A stretch of 64,000 nt of DNA from the NCBI RefSeq assembly GCF_000002425.4, contig NC_037260.1, forward strand, positions 10,031,414 through 10,095,413, read 5' to 3'. The notes under the pieces were generated by a model. That model was given only the letters and a program-made list of their open reading frames with translations, ran no database searches and had not been told where the DNA came from. Each line of letters opens with the position of its first letter. The stretch's first letter is position 1. Positions 35,292 through 47,700 of the stretch are shown one piece after another. The translations under genes and the position numbers were made by a program. The DNA comes from Physcomitrium patens (taxonomy: Eukaryota; Streptophyta; Bryopsida; Funariales; Funariaceae).

Positions 35292-35738
35292 AAGTCACCA
35301 CATGTTGGAGGTCTTATAAAAGAGTAACACATAATTGACTTTTTAGATTAAAAACGTAGTGAATAAATTAGCTATGTACTACACATGTTGGTATCTTAAA
35401 GTACAAGCTAATTATTTCATGCATATATAGAAAACTTGCCTTGTATGCTAAGACATGTGTCCTACAAAGTCAAGACATATTAGAGGTCCAATAGAACATC
35501 TCTACATAGCTCCTAGTTAGATAATATATATAGAAGTAAGAGTGAAGCCTTCTTCTTTTTTATCAACTCTTTTCTTGCTTCTAGTCTAGATTCAAGAGTA
35601 TCTAGTTTCATTATCTTTTGGCAAAAGCCATTCTAGTTTCTTTTTAATATTCATACTATTTCATTTCTATTTTTTCACTTTTCCTTTCATATAGATTTTT
35701 TAGATTTATGCATCTTCTTTTAATTCATATCCTTAATA
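35292..35738 (+). mobile_element. LTR fragment E, rearranged
   Basis: A second LTR directly after that of D. Its first about 35 bases match a mid-LTR segment, then it jumps to U3 and runs to the end of U5, followed by a few bases resembling the element leader. Its U5 is like that of D's 5' LTR. Confidence 0.7.
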
Positions 35739-37779
35739 AATTGATGCACAAAATAATTGTTAAATTTTAAGTTGAGCTTTTGTTTATATATTTTCAATAG
35801 AATGATAAGAAGTACAATACTTCAAAGATTAGTTGATCTCAATAAATAGAAATAATAAAATATCATATCATGTAATATGGCATTGGATACCAAATCCCAT
35901 AAAATATATGTATTTTAATTTGATTAGTGGTTTTCTATCCATTGATAGTTTTTTTCTTAATTTTCTTTATTTATATCAATTAAGATTTGAATACTTAAGT
36001 AGAAAAAAATCTTGAACTTGACATTCTTATCAAGTCAAGTTTTAAGAGTGATTTTTGAGAAAAAAAACTTGTAGTGACATTTTATTTGGCCATGGTGATT
36101 TAGCTATTTTAACAAAGTTTAGTTTTTTTTTTATTATTTTCACACTTGTACTCTTAGATTCCTCCTTTGTGATAAGAAAGACAGCTTGACTTAGTTGATG
36201 TAGATTTCTAATCTTTTATTTAAAATTTTTTTTTTTTAAAAAAAAAAAAATATATAATATAATAAGTTAGAATAAAATAGACCTTAAAAAAATCAATTTA
36301 GAATTATTTTTGGTGTTGGATTCTAAGCACTACTATATTGGCTATTAAAACCTAGCTAAATTATTATACTTGAATATAATGCTAAATAAGGTAACTTTTT
36401 TGAAACATTTTACTGTTATAATATGATCAAGCCATTGTAGAACTAATATGGAGTTAAAAAAATGGATACTAGATTGCAAAGGTATGAGGTACAATGTCCC
36501 ACAAGATTATAGGGTTGTAATACAAGATCACATGTTATACAATTTATTGTAAGTAAGGCAAGTTATACATCAATAAATTACTAAGTAAGAGCTTATCAAT
36601 ATAGAAAATGCATAGTTGTTGGAGCTTGTCAAGAATCATAGCAAAAATGACAAGAGGTGAAGCAACATTACAAATTGAATATTTATACATGATATAATAG
36701 AAATAGATGACAAGTGCAGCTTGTGTTTGGAGATTTTTAATTTTTAATTTTATTTTATCATCTACTAAGCTAAGTACCACTTGCAATTTGAGGTAAGAAT
36801 GATACAAGGTTGTGCTTACTTTGATTTTTATTAAAACTTGCTTTGTACATGTAAATTATTATATAAACATTGAGCAAATTAAATTACATGGTCTAAGAAT
36901 TTGTACGATGATAGGACAAGTATGATAATGAGCTTTTGTAGGATTATAGACATCCCTAGTTAAGAAGCCATCAATTACAAGATCATTCAGTTATAAGACT
37001 ATCATGACAGATTCTATAGTCATAGAATTAATATGGCCATAGATCCATTGTGTAATTATAGGATATTAAAAAATAAATTAAAAATAAAAATATTATCTAA
37101 AATTCTAAAGTATCAAGTTTGAAAGTTCACTCTAAGTATATATGAAGTCCAAATTTGATTATTTTTTAATCAATTTTATATAAAAGAAGCCTAACGAGTT
37201 CATTAACATATTTAATTTTTGAAGTAAAGATCATTTAGAACATTAAATTGGCATTTAATAAATAATTATTACTTTTTAAGTGAATTTTTTATTCTTTTTT
37301 CTTCTCCATATTTTATTTTATTATAATTATTTTTTATTATCACATATTCTATAATTTGTGACCACCAATTGCAAGCAGGTGATAATTGCTTTGATTTACT
37401 TTTAATTTTTGCTTATATATTTTTGAAAATAAAGATCTAATGTAGATTTTTGGATTTTATTTTGAATACCATTTTTTACTTATAGATATTATTCTTGGAG
37501 GTTTTTTTATAGTTATTCCATTTTATATTTGTATTATTTTGTATTGATATGTATATTGTAGAAATAATGTTAGATTATTGGCTAGCAAGTTTTTTTGTTT
37601 ATAGATATATTAGACCTATAGTAATCCGAAGATCATTGTCAATGAATTACAAAGTTTGGTACTATTTGCAAACATAAGTTTTTCTTTTAGTCTTTAGATA
37701 GTTGTAAATACTTAAGTAATTCCTTTTATAGTATATATTACGAATCAATATTATTGATCTCCTTCACCAGACTACTTGG
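35739..37779. other. Long AT-rich stretch without recognised content
   Basis: Only short unconvincing ORFs. A T run followed by an A run lies near 36225-36250. Its right end may hold the leader of element F. Nothing else could be supported. Confidence 0.4.
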
Positions 37780-39114
37780 ATAGTGACCACACTAAAGATT
37801 TTGGGCTAAAGTGGATACTAATGAGGCTTTTTAGTCTATTTCAACATTAGATACTACTTAGAAGCTTTAGATCTTAAGAGTAGACATATTTTACAAGATG
37901 GAAGATGATCTTTACAATATAATAAAGGATAGATTATTAAAAAGAATTGAGGGTATTTCTTTGCTAGATTGAAGATTCAAATTTCAAAAATACATGATGG
38001 AGAAGCATAAAAAGTATTTTTCTTTCAATGATTGACATATCTTCAAACTCTTATAACAACACTAGAAGCACATAAAATTCCAAACCTATAGAAAATGGAA
38101 TAAAGAGCATTTACTTGAGTTATAGAAAGTCGAGCATTATTAGAAGGTATGTATAAAACTTATTTCAATTCTTAAAGAGGATGTTATCTCAAGCTTAATG
38201 CCTATAGTTAAGGAAGAAGATCCAATCCAAGGAGAAGTTGATACATCTTTGGAAGATACCAAAGAAAAAAAAAGTAACTATTTCCTTAGCCAACACTCTA
38301 CCTATTTTGTCTTGCATAACTTAAGTAATGAAGGTAGTTGTAGCTTCAATCGAAGAACCACTAATATTTGAGCATCTTCAAATATTTATTAAGTATTTAA
38401 AATTAAATATAGAAATTTTAGATGTAGTCAAATGTAATGTATTTAAGAATTTTATCATGAAAAAGAAAATATTCCATATATCATATATATTTTTTTGATA
38501 AGTGACTCTTAGATTTAACTATATCATAAATTATTCTCAATTATGATAACAAGGCAATATTCCCACAAGCATTGGTAAAGTTGAGAAATGCATATGCCAT
38601 CATTACATAGAGCTTACATTATACTCTATAACAAAGCCTTTATTTCAACTTCAACATAAGATGAAGATATTAGTATTAAAAACATAATATATACTTTGGC
38701 TTATAAAGTATTGAATATACCTATATTTTTTAGTGTTGACTTGTTGGCTTCAAAATTTAAATCAATGAGGATCTTTTAGTTGATTGATAATGTGTTGAAA
38801 AGAAAAATACATATGCCATCATTACATAGGGCTTATATGATCATAAAGCCTTCAATAGATAAAAATTTAGCTAAGTTTCAAGCAAAGATTGCAACTTAAG
38901 TTATTGTTATATTTGATGAAAGTCACTTGATAACAATAAATATAACTCCTTCAAGTGAGGTATCATTGGCTACAAAAATAATATTTTAAATTAATATTGT
39001 AATTAGACTTATTCAAAAATATCAAAATTTATACTTAGAAGTTATACAATTAATTAATAACAATAATGTGTTTGTTTTTAGTTATAATAGTGGCAATATC
39101 TCTTGTGTTATATC

Positions 39115-39662
39115 TATCAAAGACGAGGATTCAAGTGAGATATGTAAATAAGTGAGAAATGAATCAAAAAATGATGATAAAATATAAATAAGAAAATAAA
39201 TATATTTAATAAGAAATTAAAATGGCTATTACCAAAGACTAAGAAGTTAGATACTCTTAAAACTAGATTAGAAGCAAGAAAAGAGTTGATAAGAGTAAAG
39301 AAGGCTTCACTCTTACTTCTATATATACTATCTACTTACAAATTATGTGGCAATGTTGTATAGGACTTTCAATATATGTCCAATTTGCAAGACACATGTC
39401 TAACTTATAAAAAAAGTTTTCTATATGTATACCATGTAAATAGCATATTTTATATGCTATTAACACATGTAAGATGTAACTAATTTTTTGGCCAATTTTT
39501 TAACCTACAAATCACTTATAGACAGATATAAAGGTGAAAATATATCTATGAAGCTTTTAAGAGGCTAGTCTATAAGATATTATCAAACTAATATATTTTT
39601 ATTTACTTCTATCTATTCATATTATCTAGATAACTATTAAAGTAAATATGTATATGAAAACA
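39115..39662 (-). repeat. Solo LTR, minus strand, inside element F
   Basis: The reverse complement aligns with the chromovirus LTRs over full length (U3 start near 39662, U5 end near 39115), including the promoter inverted repeat with one mismatch near 39285-39320. No internal sequence on either side, so it is a solo LTR. Confidence 0.75.
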
Positions 39663-40320
39663 CCTTTGCACATTATGCTGGATTTTGAAACTCAACCAAT
39701 TATGATTGATGAGTTGTTTATTCAAGAATTATGTCTTATTCCTATAGACTTAGAATTTGTCTTTTTACTATTATCACTTCAATAGCAAGTATAGAATAAG
39801 CTATCAACTATACTAAATAATCTTTGTAATTAATATTTTATATTAGATCTCAACCTCTTTATTCATACTTGTTTTTAAAGTGTGTAGTGATTAGTACCAC
39901 CAACTATGATATTTTAGTATATCAAGGTCTTTTATCTATTTGATTTTGGCCTAAATAATTGGATTAAAGAAGCATAGATTTGATCAAAATGGTGTACTAA
40001 TGATGAAAAGAAAGAATTCATATTAGTCACATTTGTAATAATTACTATGATTATGTTGGTAGAAATCATATTTTATTTGTAATACATTGGCATCTAACTT
40101 ATCTTACAAAGTGGTTCTATTAATAGAAATATTAATATTAATATTTTATTTTTTAAGACCAAATAATTTATCATCTTTAGAAATTTATACACAATAATAT
40201 AAAGATCTATTTCTTCCTTAAAAAATATGTATAGAACGTTTCTATCAATGTAAAGAGATTGTATCTTCATTAAATATATTGAAGATATTAAATTCTTTTT
40301 TTTACCTATCATTGTTCAAT
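39663..40320 (+). pseudogene. Element F protease-like region, decayed
   Basis: Readable pieces include IMLDFETQPIMIDELF (about 39674-39725) and, further on, GLNNWIKEA near 39950-39980. Position before the methyltransferase and RT, and the residue pattern, suggest the aspartic protease and linker. The active-site motif is not preserved. Moderate confidence. Confidence 0.5.
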
Positions 40321-40345
40321 CTATTCATTGGCATCCATCAAATGA

Positions 40346-41340
40346 TGATATTATCTTTATAGAGCTCTTTGTACGTATTGGTACAAGTTTGATAGTAATA
40401 TTAGAGGCTAAGATTTTTGTTAGATGATACATTTGTGTGGATATTAAAATTGCACCTAATCAATCAACTTGGTATTATTTCTAAAGAGTATTGATCATGT
40501 ATCCTAAATAATTATAAGCTATTGCCATTCTTGGTTGTTTTAGCCAAATTCTTTATAATATCACCCTCATAAATTATGAAAATTTAAGAAGATTAAGAAA
40601 CATTAACTTATTGATTGCTAAATGGCTTTGTTAAGATCATTCACATGTTGGAGCAGGTCAAAGATTAGATGATCTTTGATCCAGTTTATTTATAAATTTG
40701 ATGCAATTTACACAATAATAGTTTATGCATCAAATCATACTACTTAGGTACATTTTTAAAAATTTACCACTATTAGATGACATTCAAATACAAGTATTAA
40801 AGTCTTATCAATATATTAACTAAATCTTTAATCCTCCAACCTTTATAGATGCTGTGGCTTTGAATTCCTATGTCTATTGACCTTGTTTGATTTTGATCAA
40901 TTTGGCATTATTTCATGTGCTTAAAAATTTATTTTTTAAAGTTAAACAATTTTTTAGTTGCCATGTTGATAATATCTTGGATGAAAATCAAATTTCTTTG
41001 ATTATTAATAAGGCTAATGAACCTCCTCTTGCCTTAGTTCATAAGATGGAGGCATCTTATGGCACATTTTCTATACTTGTAATTTCTTTAGCATCATTTG
41101 TATTTTGAGCATATAGATTTGGCATGGTTTGGAATGTCAATTCATAAACCTATGAAGAACCTAATGCCAATAAAAAGAAGTATGGCATGGACTTTAACTA
41201 GCACTATAATTACTTATGATTTCATTAATAAACAATGTCATTTTTTCTTGTGTTAGGCTATGGACCTCAATACTTTACAATAGATTTTTGGCATATGTCT
41301 TATTATTTGAAAATATTTTTATGACTATATTAGTACTTTG
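40346..41340 (+). pseudogene. C5-cytosine DNA methyltransferase domain in a retrotransposon
   Basis: From about 40347 one frame can be read for about 380 bases through several stops: motif I IELFVRIGTSLIVILEA, motif II YICVDI, then LLIAKWLC at the catalytic loop (Cys codon 40629-40631). The usual Pro-Cys-Gln reads Leu-Cys-stop, both explained by C to T changes. Then GAGQRLDDL, an ENV-like YIFKNLPLL (near 40750) and DAVALNSY (near 40850). The C-terminal motifs follow: YEEPNA (41140s) and QAMDLNTLQ-like (41257-41282). Order and words resemble DNMT3-type enzymes, which methylate cytosine in DNA. It lies between protease and RT of element F, so it was part of that element's polyprotein or a companion gene. 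It is dead here. Confidence 0.8.
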
Positions 41341-41989
41341 AGGTCAAAGAATAATATTCAAGAAGCAATAGATCTCAAACTTACTAAGATTGAAAAATTT
41401 GAGTTATTTTTTTGCTTATAAAGACATGAAATTGATGAACTACAAGCTTAATGTATCTTTGCAATTTTAGCCAAAGACTTAGAAAAACACATGATCAAGA
41501 GATTCTTTCATGAGATTTTTTTTTATAAGACACTCTACGTTCTATTAATATTTTTAATTTACACAAATATTTTGGTAATAAAGTCTCTTATTTGGTTAAA
41601 AATAAAGATATTAAGGACATAGGAGTTATTTTTTTTTATAGATTAGCATTTAAAGATCATGTTGGTATGTAATAGTGCTTTATTAATGAAGAAAGAGATG
41701 ACAAAGTTTTTTGATTAGCCATTAGAAGTAGAGCCACATCTTACTAATGCCAAATCATAAACAATATGGGTTTTTATCTATTTGTATTGCAATTATTTTG
41801 TCTTTAGCCTTGAAGATCTTAAAGGTTATAAAGGCAAATCTATTCACATTCAATTGTAAGATAATCATCCAATATTTTAACAACTTTGTAAGCTTAGTGC
41901 GTGAAAAAAACATTGATGTTTAAGCTTGTTGCCAAAGGTTATTGACTAGAAGCTTGATTGAGCTTTCTAATCTTGAGTATACTTTCTAA

Positions 41990-43110
41990 TTGTGAGTATA
42001 CTTGTGCCATAGTCATACTTTCAAAAAAGGATGTTTGTGGCAATTGGACAAAAAATTAGATGTATAGAAATTATTATATAATTAATTGTAAGACTAAGGC
42101 TAATCAATATCTAATGCCAATCCCAGAAAAAATATTTGATGTAATAAAATTCTCTTTAGTATTTAGCACTATGGATTTAAGATCTAATTATTACCAATTA
42201 CTATTACTTATTGAAGATTGGATAAAGACAACATTTTGGAGAACTAATCAAAATGACAAAGATCAATTCTATTACTAAAAGTTCTTTGTATTTGGTTTTA
42301 AGAATATAGTACTTAAGTTACAATGGATAATAGACTAAGCTTTATTTGACTTGTCATTTTTTAGATACAAAATTGATGATGTTATTATTTTTAATAGCAT
42401 TTAAAAGATCATATGAGATATTTTAAAATAATATTTGAATAACTATGGCAAAAAAAATTATGCTTGGATAATAAAAAGTATAAATTATTTCATAAATAAT
42501 TACGAGAATTAGGTTAGATGATTATTCTAAGAAGTCTTCATGTATAATAAGCAAAAGTAGATGCCTTGCAAAAAATTCCAATACTAAATGATGTTTTATA
42601 ATTTTGGGCTTTTTTAGAATTAGCAAATTAATATCAATGATTTTTTTTAAAACTTTAGCATTATTTCTAAGCCTTTAATTATTTTTTTATATAAAAATCA
42701 ACCATAGACTTGAGATTATGAACAATAATATGCATTCGATACATTGAAGCAAAAATTAGATTCAATTCTACTGCTTCTATATCTAGATGTAAATAGACCT
42801 TTCCAACTATATATGGATTAGAATGTAATAGGATTGAAAGTAATTTTGATACAAAAGAATGATATAGGATGAAAATATGCTATTATATTTGCTTCTAAAA
42901 GTAATAATAATATAAAGTTAAATTATTCATCTTATGAAAGAAAAGCTTTAGTATTAGTTTGGAACATTACTCAATTTTGACCTTACTTATATGGTCAACA
43001 CTTTATATTGGTAATTAACTATCAATCTTTGAAGTAGCTTATAGAGCCAAATAAGCTTACTAGCAAACTTATAAGATGGACTTTGTTGCTTCAAGAATAC
43101 AACTTTGAGG
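41990..43110 (+). pseudogene. Element F reverse transcriptase and RNase H, decayed
   Basis: RT: open stretch 42060-42278 with YLMPIPEKIFDVIKFSLVFS and TMDLRSNYYQL, then the active site as IDDVIIF near 42370-42395. RNase H: LYLDVNRPFQLYMD (about 42775-42820), SNNNIKLNYSSYE and LLLQEYNFEV (about 43090). These are the words of a non-chromodomain plant gypsy type. Confidence 0.82.
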
Positions 43111-43189
43111 TCATGATAAGTTGAAGATGTTGCCTATCATAGATTTGTATTGTTATAGGTCTTTGGACTTTTTAGACTATTTATTATTA

Positions 43190-43620
43190 TCTTAGATGGA
43201 ATTAAATATGTGTTGGTGATGATAGATTATTTTAGCAAGTGGATTGATCTTATGGCTTTATTGCAAAATTCTTCAAATTGCAACTATGGCTTTTTTTGAT
43301 CTAATATTGATATATTTTGAGATACCTTCTAAAATCTTAATAGATAAAAGAAAAAAAATTGAGATATTTAAAGCTTTGATAGATCATTGTATTATGTTTA
43401 GAAATCATCTTGAAGCAGATGGCTTAATTGAGTGGATTTTTTAGATTATTAAATGTGATTTATAAAAGTATAGATTACTTTAAAGCAACCATTGTGATTG
43501 GAACTTGATGTTTTTATGGAAAGCAATGGATTATTGCTTCAATATATAAACATCTTTGACATCTTATAATGCTTATTAGTTGTTGTATGAATGAAAGTCA
43601 ATTCTATCCAACTCAGTATG
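43190..43620 (+). pseudogene. Element F integrase remnant
   Basis: KYVLVMIDYFSKWIDL-like run (about 43206-43250) marks the first Asp; LIDKRKK near 43340-43360 marks the second; LEADGLIEW near 43410-43440 marks the Glu segment. Stops and a frame change interrupt it. It ends where the LTR of G begins. Confidence 0.75.
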
Positions 43621-44160
43621 TATCAAGGACATGAATCTTAAATAAAAAAAATCTTGAATACACTCTTGTGTTACTGAAAAGAATTAAAAAATCACTCAAA
43701 GATGTTATAATATCAAACTAAAATAGCTATTGCCAAAAACAAAGAGATTAGAAAGTTTTGAAATAAGACTAAAGACTAAAAAAGTATTGACAAGAATAAA
43801 GAAGGCTTCACTTTTTTTTCTATATATACTCTTAATTAGGAGTTATATAGAGATGTCCTATAAGACCTCGAAAATGTGTTGACTTTGCAAGACATATATT
43901 TTAACTTGCAAGGCAAGTTTTTTATATGTGTACCACATAGTTAGCTTGTTCCACAAGCTATCAATACATGATTAACTTATTGACCAAGTTTCCAATCTAA
44001 CAATCAATTATAAACACATATAAAATCAAAGCATCATCTATGAAGCTTCTAAAAAGGTTCTTTAGAAGGTATTATGAAATTAATCTATTTTTATTTATTT
44101 TTATTTACTTCTACCTAATTATATAGGTATTTACTAGATTATCTATGTATATCCATGACA
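43621..44160 (-). repeat. 3' LTR of element G, minus strand
   Basis: On the minus strand it begins TGTCATGGATA and ends CCTTGATA. Its U5 differs from that of the compound element but matches the plus-strand fragment at 53262-53451. It abuts element F directly. Confidence 0.8.
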
Positions 44161-44201
44161 TTACCTCCTCTTCTAAGGATGAGTTCTATGAAGAACAATC
44201 A

Positions 44202-44624
44202 TCATGTGTTGATGAAATCTTAGATATGACAAATTATATTTACTTCATATTCTAATCTTTGTTCTCTTTAAATATGGTTGATAAATCTTTTTAGCCATTA
44301 ATAGTATTTCATACTAGGATAAGAAGATCACCCTGTTATTTGATTGTCATTGAGGCCTTTGTAACTTTCTTCAAATAAAATATTTGAAATATTGTCAAGA
44401 ATTGTTCCTACTTCTAATAAAATCACAAAACATTAAGAATTTCTTCTTAGGTCATGTTACCAAATATATTATATCTTGCCATCTACTTGAGGAAAGACAT
44501 ATCATTCTTGAAGATCTTCATTTCAATTATATCATCTTGAAGGTTGTGACAATTACAATATCTCATTTGATAAGTTAGTAAATAAAAGCTCTTGAGTTGA
44601 ATTTGTTGGTTGTTGGTTCTCCAT
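44202..44624 (-). pseudogene. ORF3 remnant of element G
   Basis: The minus strand starts at an ATG (44624-44622) followed by codons like MENQQP and has the same 423-base length as the ORF at 11996-12418. Stops interrupt it. It is the fourth element in the window with ORF3 in this place. Confidence 0.75.
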
Positions 44625-44739
44625 CTCTTTAGCATCATAAATATACAAAAGCTGTAAAAAATGATAGAAGGTAGAATGTTATCTTTTTTTTATTGTATTT
44701 CTTTTATTGAAAAGATTTGATATTCTTCATTTTAGTTTT

Positions 44740-47700
44740 GATAGATGTTGTCAATGAAAAGTTTCAACTCTCTTTTTTACATTTGCAAGATTCTTTGTTG
44801 GCTCCCATGTACATTCACTAATATTATATTTGTGCCAATAAACAAGATATTCTAACCCATTTTGGCATCACCTTAAATGTAAGACTTCTTTTATTTTGAA
44901 CTCTTGATTATTATCTACTTTTATAGAAAGAAGTGACATTTGTCTTCTTCCCAAGATATTCACTATCTTATATGGCTCAAAAAGAGATATATAAAATATG
45001 GGGTGGATCTTCATAAAATCTAGTAGATGTAATCAATAAGCAATAGAATTGACTTATTTATTAATAAAAAAAGGTTCAAGTCTATAGTAATCCAACTTCT
45101 TACAAAAACAAATAGTCTTTATATTGTGACAAAGTAACCATACCTTGTCACTTACATTGAATTGTAATTGTTCCTTGTAATAGACATTTGCATAATCTTT
45201 TGTCATTTTTGAGCTTCTTTTAACTATGTCTTCATTATTGCATATATTTTTAATAAATAATTTATCAAATCTTTTACCATAAGATTATTAATTTTTGAAA
45301 AGTCAAAAGTATCAAGTTGGAAAAGAAAGGTATTTTTTGAGTGGATGATTGTATCAAATTATTGTATGCAAACTATGTCAATGGTAAGAGAGTTGTTCAA
45401 TCATCTTCATAATACATGATGGTATATCTCAAGTATTGTTGTCATACTGTAATTACTTATAATATGTAAAAATTAGTTAGAACATATAATATATTCATAA
45501 GTTTTGGTGAATGATAGAATGGTTAATAGATTAATTTAAAGAGAGTGGATTTATAAAAAAAACTTTATTTTGAATTTTATCTATTTTGATTTTAGTATTT
45601 AAAAAGATTATAGGACCTAAATATTTAATATGAAACCTTGAGAGGAGATTAGAGCCTAAAGAAGAAATTCTTAACTAGTAGGAGGCTTATTGGGAGGGAA
45701 GAAAGAAAGGCATGGTTAGATAAAGGCAAGGAATGGGGATCTTCATTCCTATTGGTCGAAGGCAATATCCAATGGGCTTCAAGGAAGCTGCCCAAGGCCT
45801 TATTAGGCATTAGGGTTTTTTTTTGAAGTCATTTGAGCTTTGGAGGCTAGGATCAGCAAGTTTAGGTTTTTAAGTACAAATTGGATGCAAATTTTATGTG
45901 ATTTGTAGTTTTTATGAAGGAGTTATTGGCGCTCAAAGTTAAGGTATCAATTTCATACCTACTGTCACTCTTTGGGGCATAACATACGTTTATGGAGAGA
46001 AAAAAAAAGTTTGGTGATTGGGATTGAAGAGAACACTTTTTTAACTATACTTTTCATATATTTTTTAATGAATTTGGAGTTTGGATGAAGAAGTTATAGA
46101 GGATTGAAGTCAGCACATCCAAATCAAAGGCAGTAAGTAAGTGATTTTATTCATAGTAATGGTTTGAGCCATAACTTAAGTTTCTAGATGAATTTTTAGC
46201 TAAAACTTTTTATAGAAGATAAATTATTGTGTTAAAAAGCTATACATATAAATTTTGTGGCATTAGAGTGCTTTATTTTTTGATATATGAAGAAAATTGC
46301 ATGTGAATGTATAAAAACTAGGATTTGAAGCTATTATTAGGATTTTGGTGATATCTTAAGATCCGCATTGAACTTGTAGTTGAAAATTATTGTGGTAGTT
46401 TTTAGAATTATATCAATAATTCATGTAAAATTTGAGTGTGTTTGAGCAGTCCAATTGGAAGATATGACTTGTTGAGGTTTAAAAATAATACCCCATAAGG
46501 ATATATAAAGATTTAGAGTTTTTTTTTATCATATTTTGGATGTTTTTGGAAACTTAAGGCTTATGTATTTGATGTGATTGCTCCAAAAAGGCAAATTTTA
46601 TATATAAACTTAGGACTTCTCTTATTTTGAAGCTTCATTGAATAATTAGTGACAGCTAGGAGCCCAGAGCTTTCTTGACACAAACTCTTTCTACCCCAAT
46701 ACTCCTCCAAAACTTGATTCACTTGTTCCATTTGTCCATCAGTTTGAGGATGAAAAACCAAAGAGATCTTTATATCTATCTTTAAAATCTTAAAAAGAGT
46801 TCTAAAAAATCTTGATATAAATTGAGTCCTTCTATCTAATATAATATTTTTATATAATCCATGATAGCAATAGATGTTATTAAGAAAAACTTAGATGTTT
46901 CTTTACTTATGATAGATTTTTTATATGATAAAATATATACCATCTTACTAAAATGATCTACTATCTCATTGTAAAATCATATAAACTTAAGACTAGAAGG
47001 TCCATCATAAAATCAATAGAAACAGAAGACTATGATTGTTCTTGAATAGATAATAGTTGTAGAACTCCATAAGATCAATGGTCAGGAGCTTTCGATCTTG
47101 AAAAAATATCACATGATTGTACAAAGTCTTTGACTGCCTTCTATATTTGAGGCTACTAGAAATCTTTTGATATAAGCTCCAAAGTCTTCTTGTATCAAAA
47201 ATGTCTCACTGCTACAAAGTCATGACAAGTTTGAAGAACGTGTAATCATCTCTCATCTTTTGGAATATATAATTTTTCATTCAAATAGAATAGGTTATTC
47301 TTGAACTTGAACTTAGAAGTATCATGATACTTAAGAGAATTATTCTTAATATCATGGACAAGAACATTAGAGGATATACTTGATTGAATTTGCTTGACAA
47401 AGGTTGAATCAACAATCAATGTTGATTTTATTACTCAAAGATGAAAATGCTCCAACTTCAAGAAAATTATTCTTTGTTGATCAAAAGATGCATCTTCTTT
47501 TTTTTGATATGAAATAAAAATATTTAAGAGAGACGTCTGACAAACCTTGTCTTTTTTTGAGTTGATAAGTAATCTTAATAAAGACATGTTCCAACAAGCT
47601 TAGCAACGATTCAAAATATGTATTGACATGAAAAACTCAAGATTTTTGTGATTTGTATATACTATGACTAGACTCAAGGCACTTTTTAAATAATGATGTC

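Larger units (their letters stand above)
37780..43620 (+). mobile_element. Element F: gypsy remnant carrying a cytosine methyltransferase
   Basis: Order on the plus strand: a gag-like region (from about 37780, weakly supported), protease-like region (39670 on), C5-cytosine methyltransferase (40346-41340), RT (41990-42660), RNase H (42710-43110) and integrase (43190-43620). RT and RNase H words differ from the chromoviruses around it, so it is a separate Ty3/gypsy lineage. No LTR of its own is recognised. A solo LTR of the other family interrupts it at 39115-39662, and element G abuts its right end. Decay is strong and consistent with C to T change. Confidence 0.75.
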
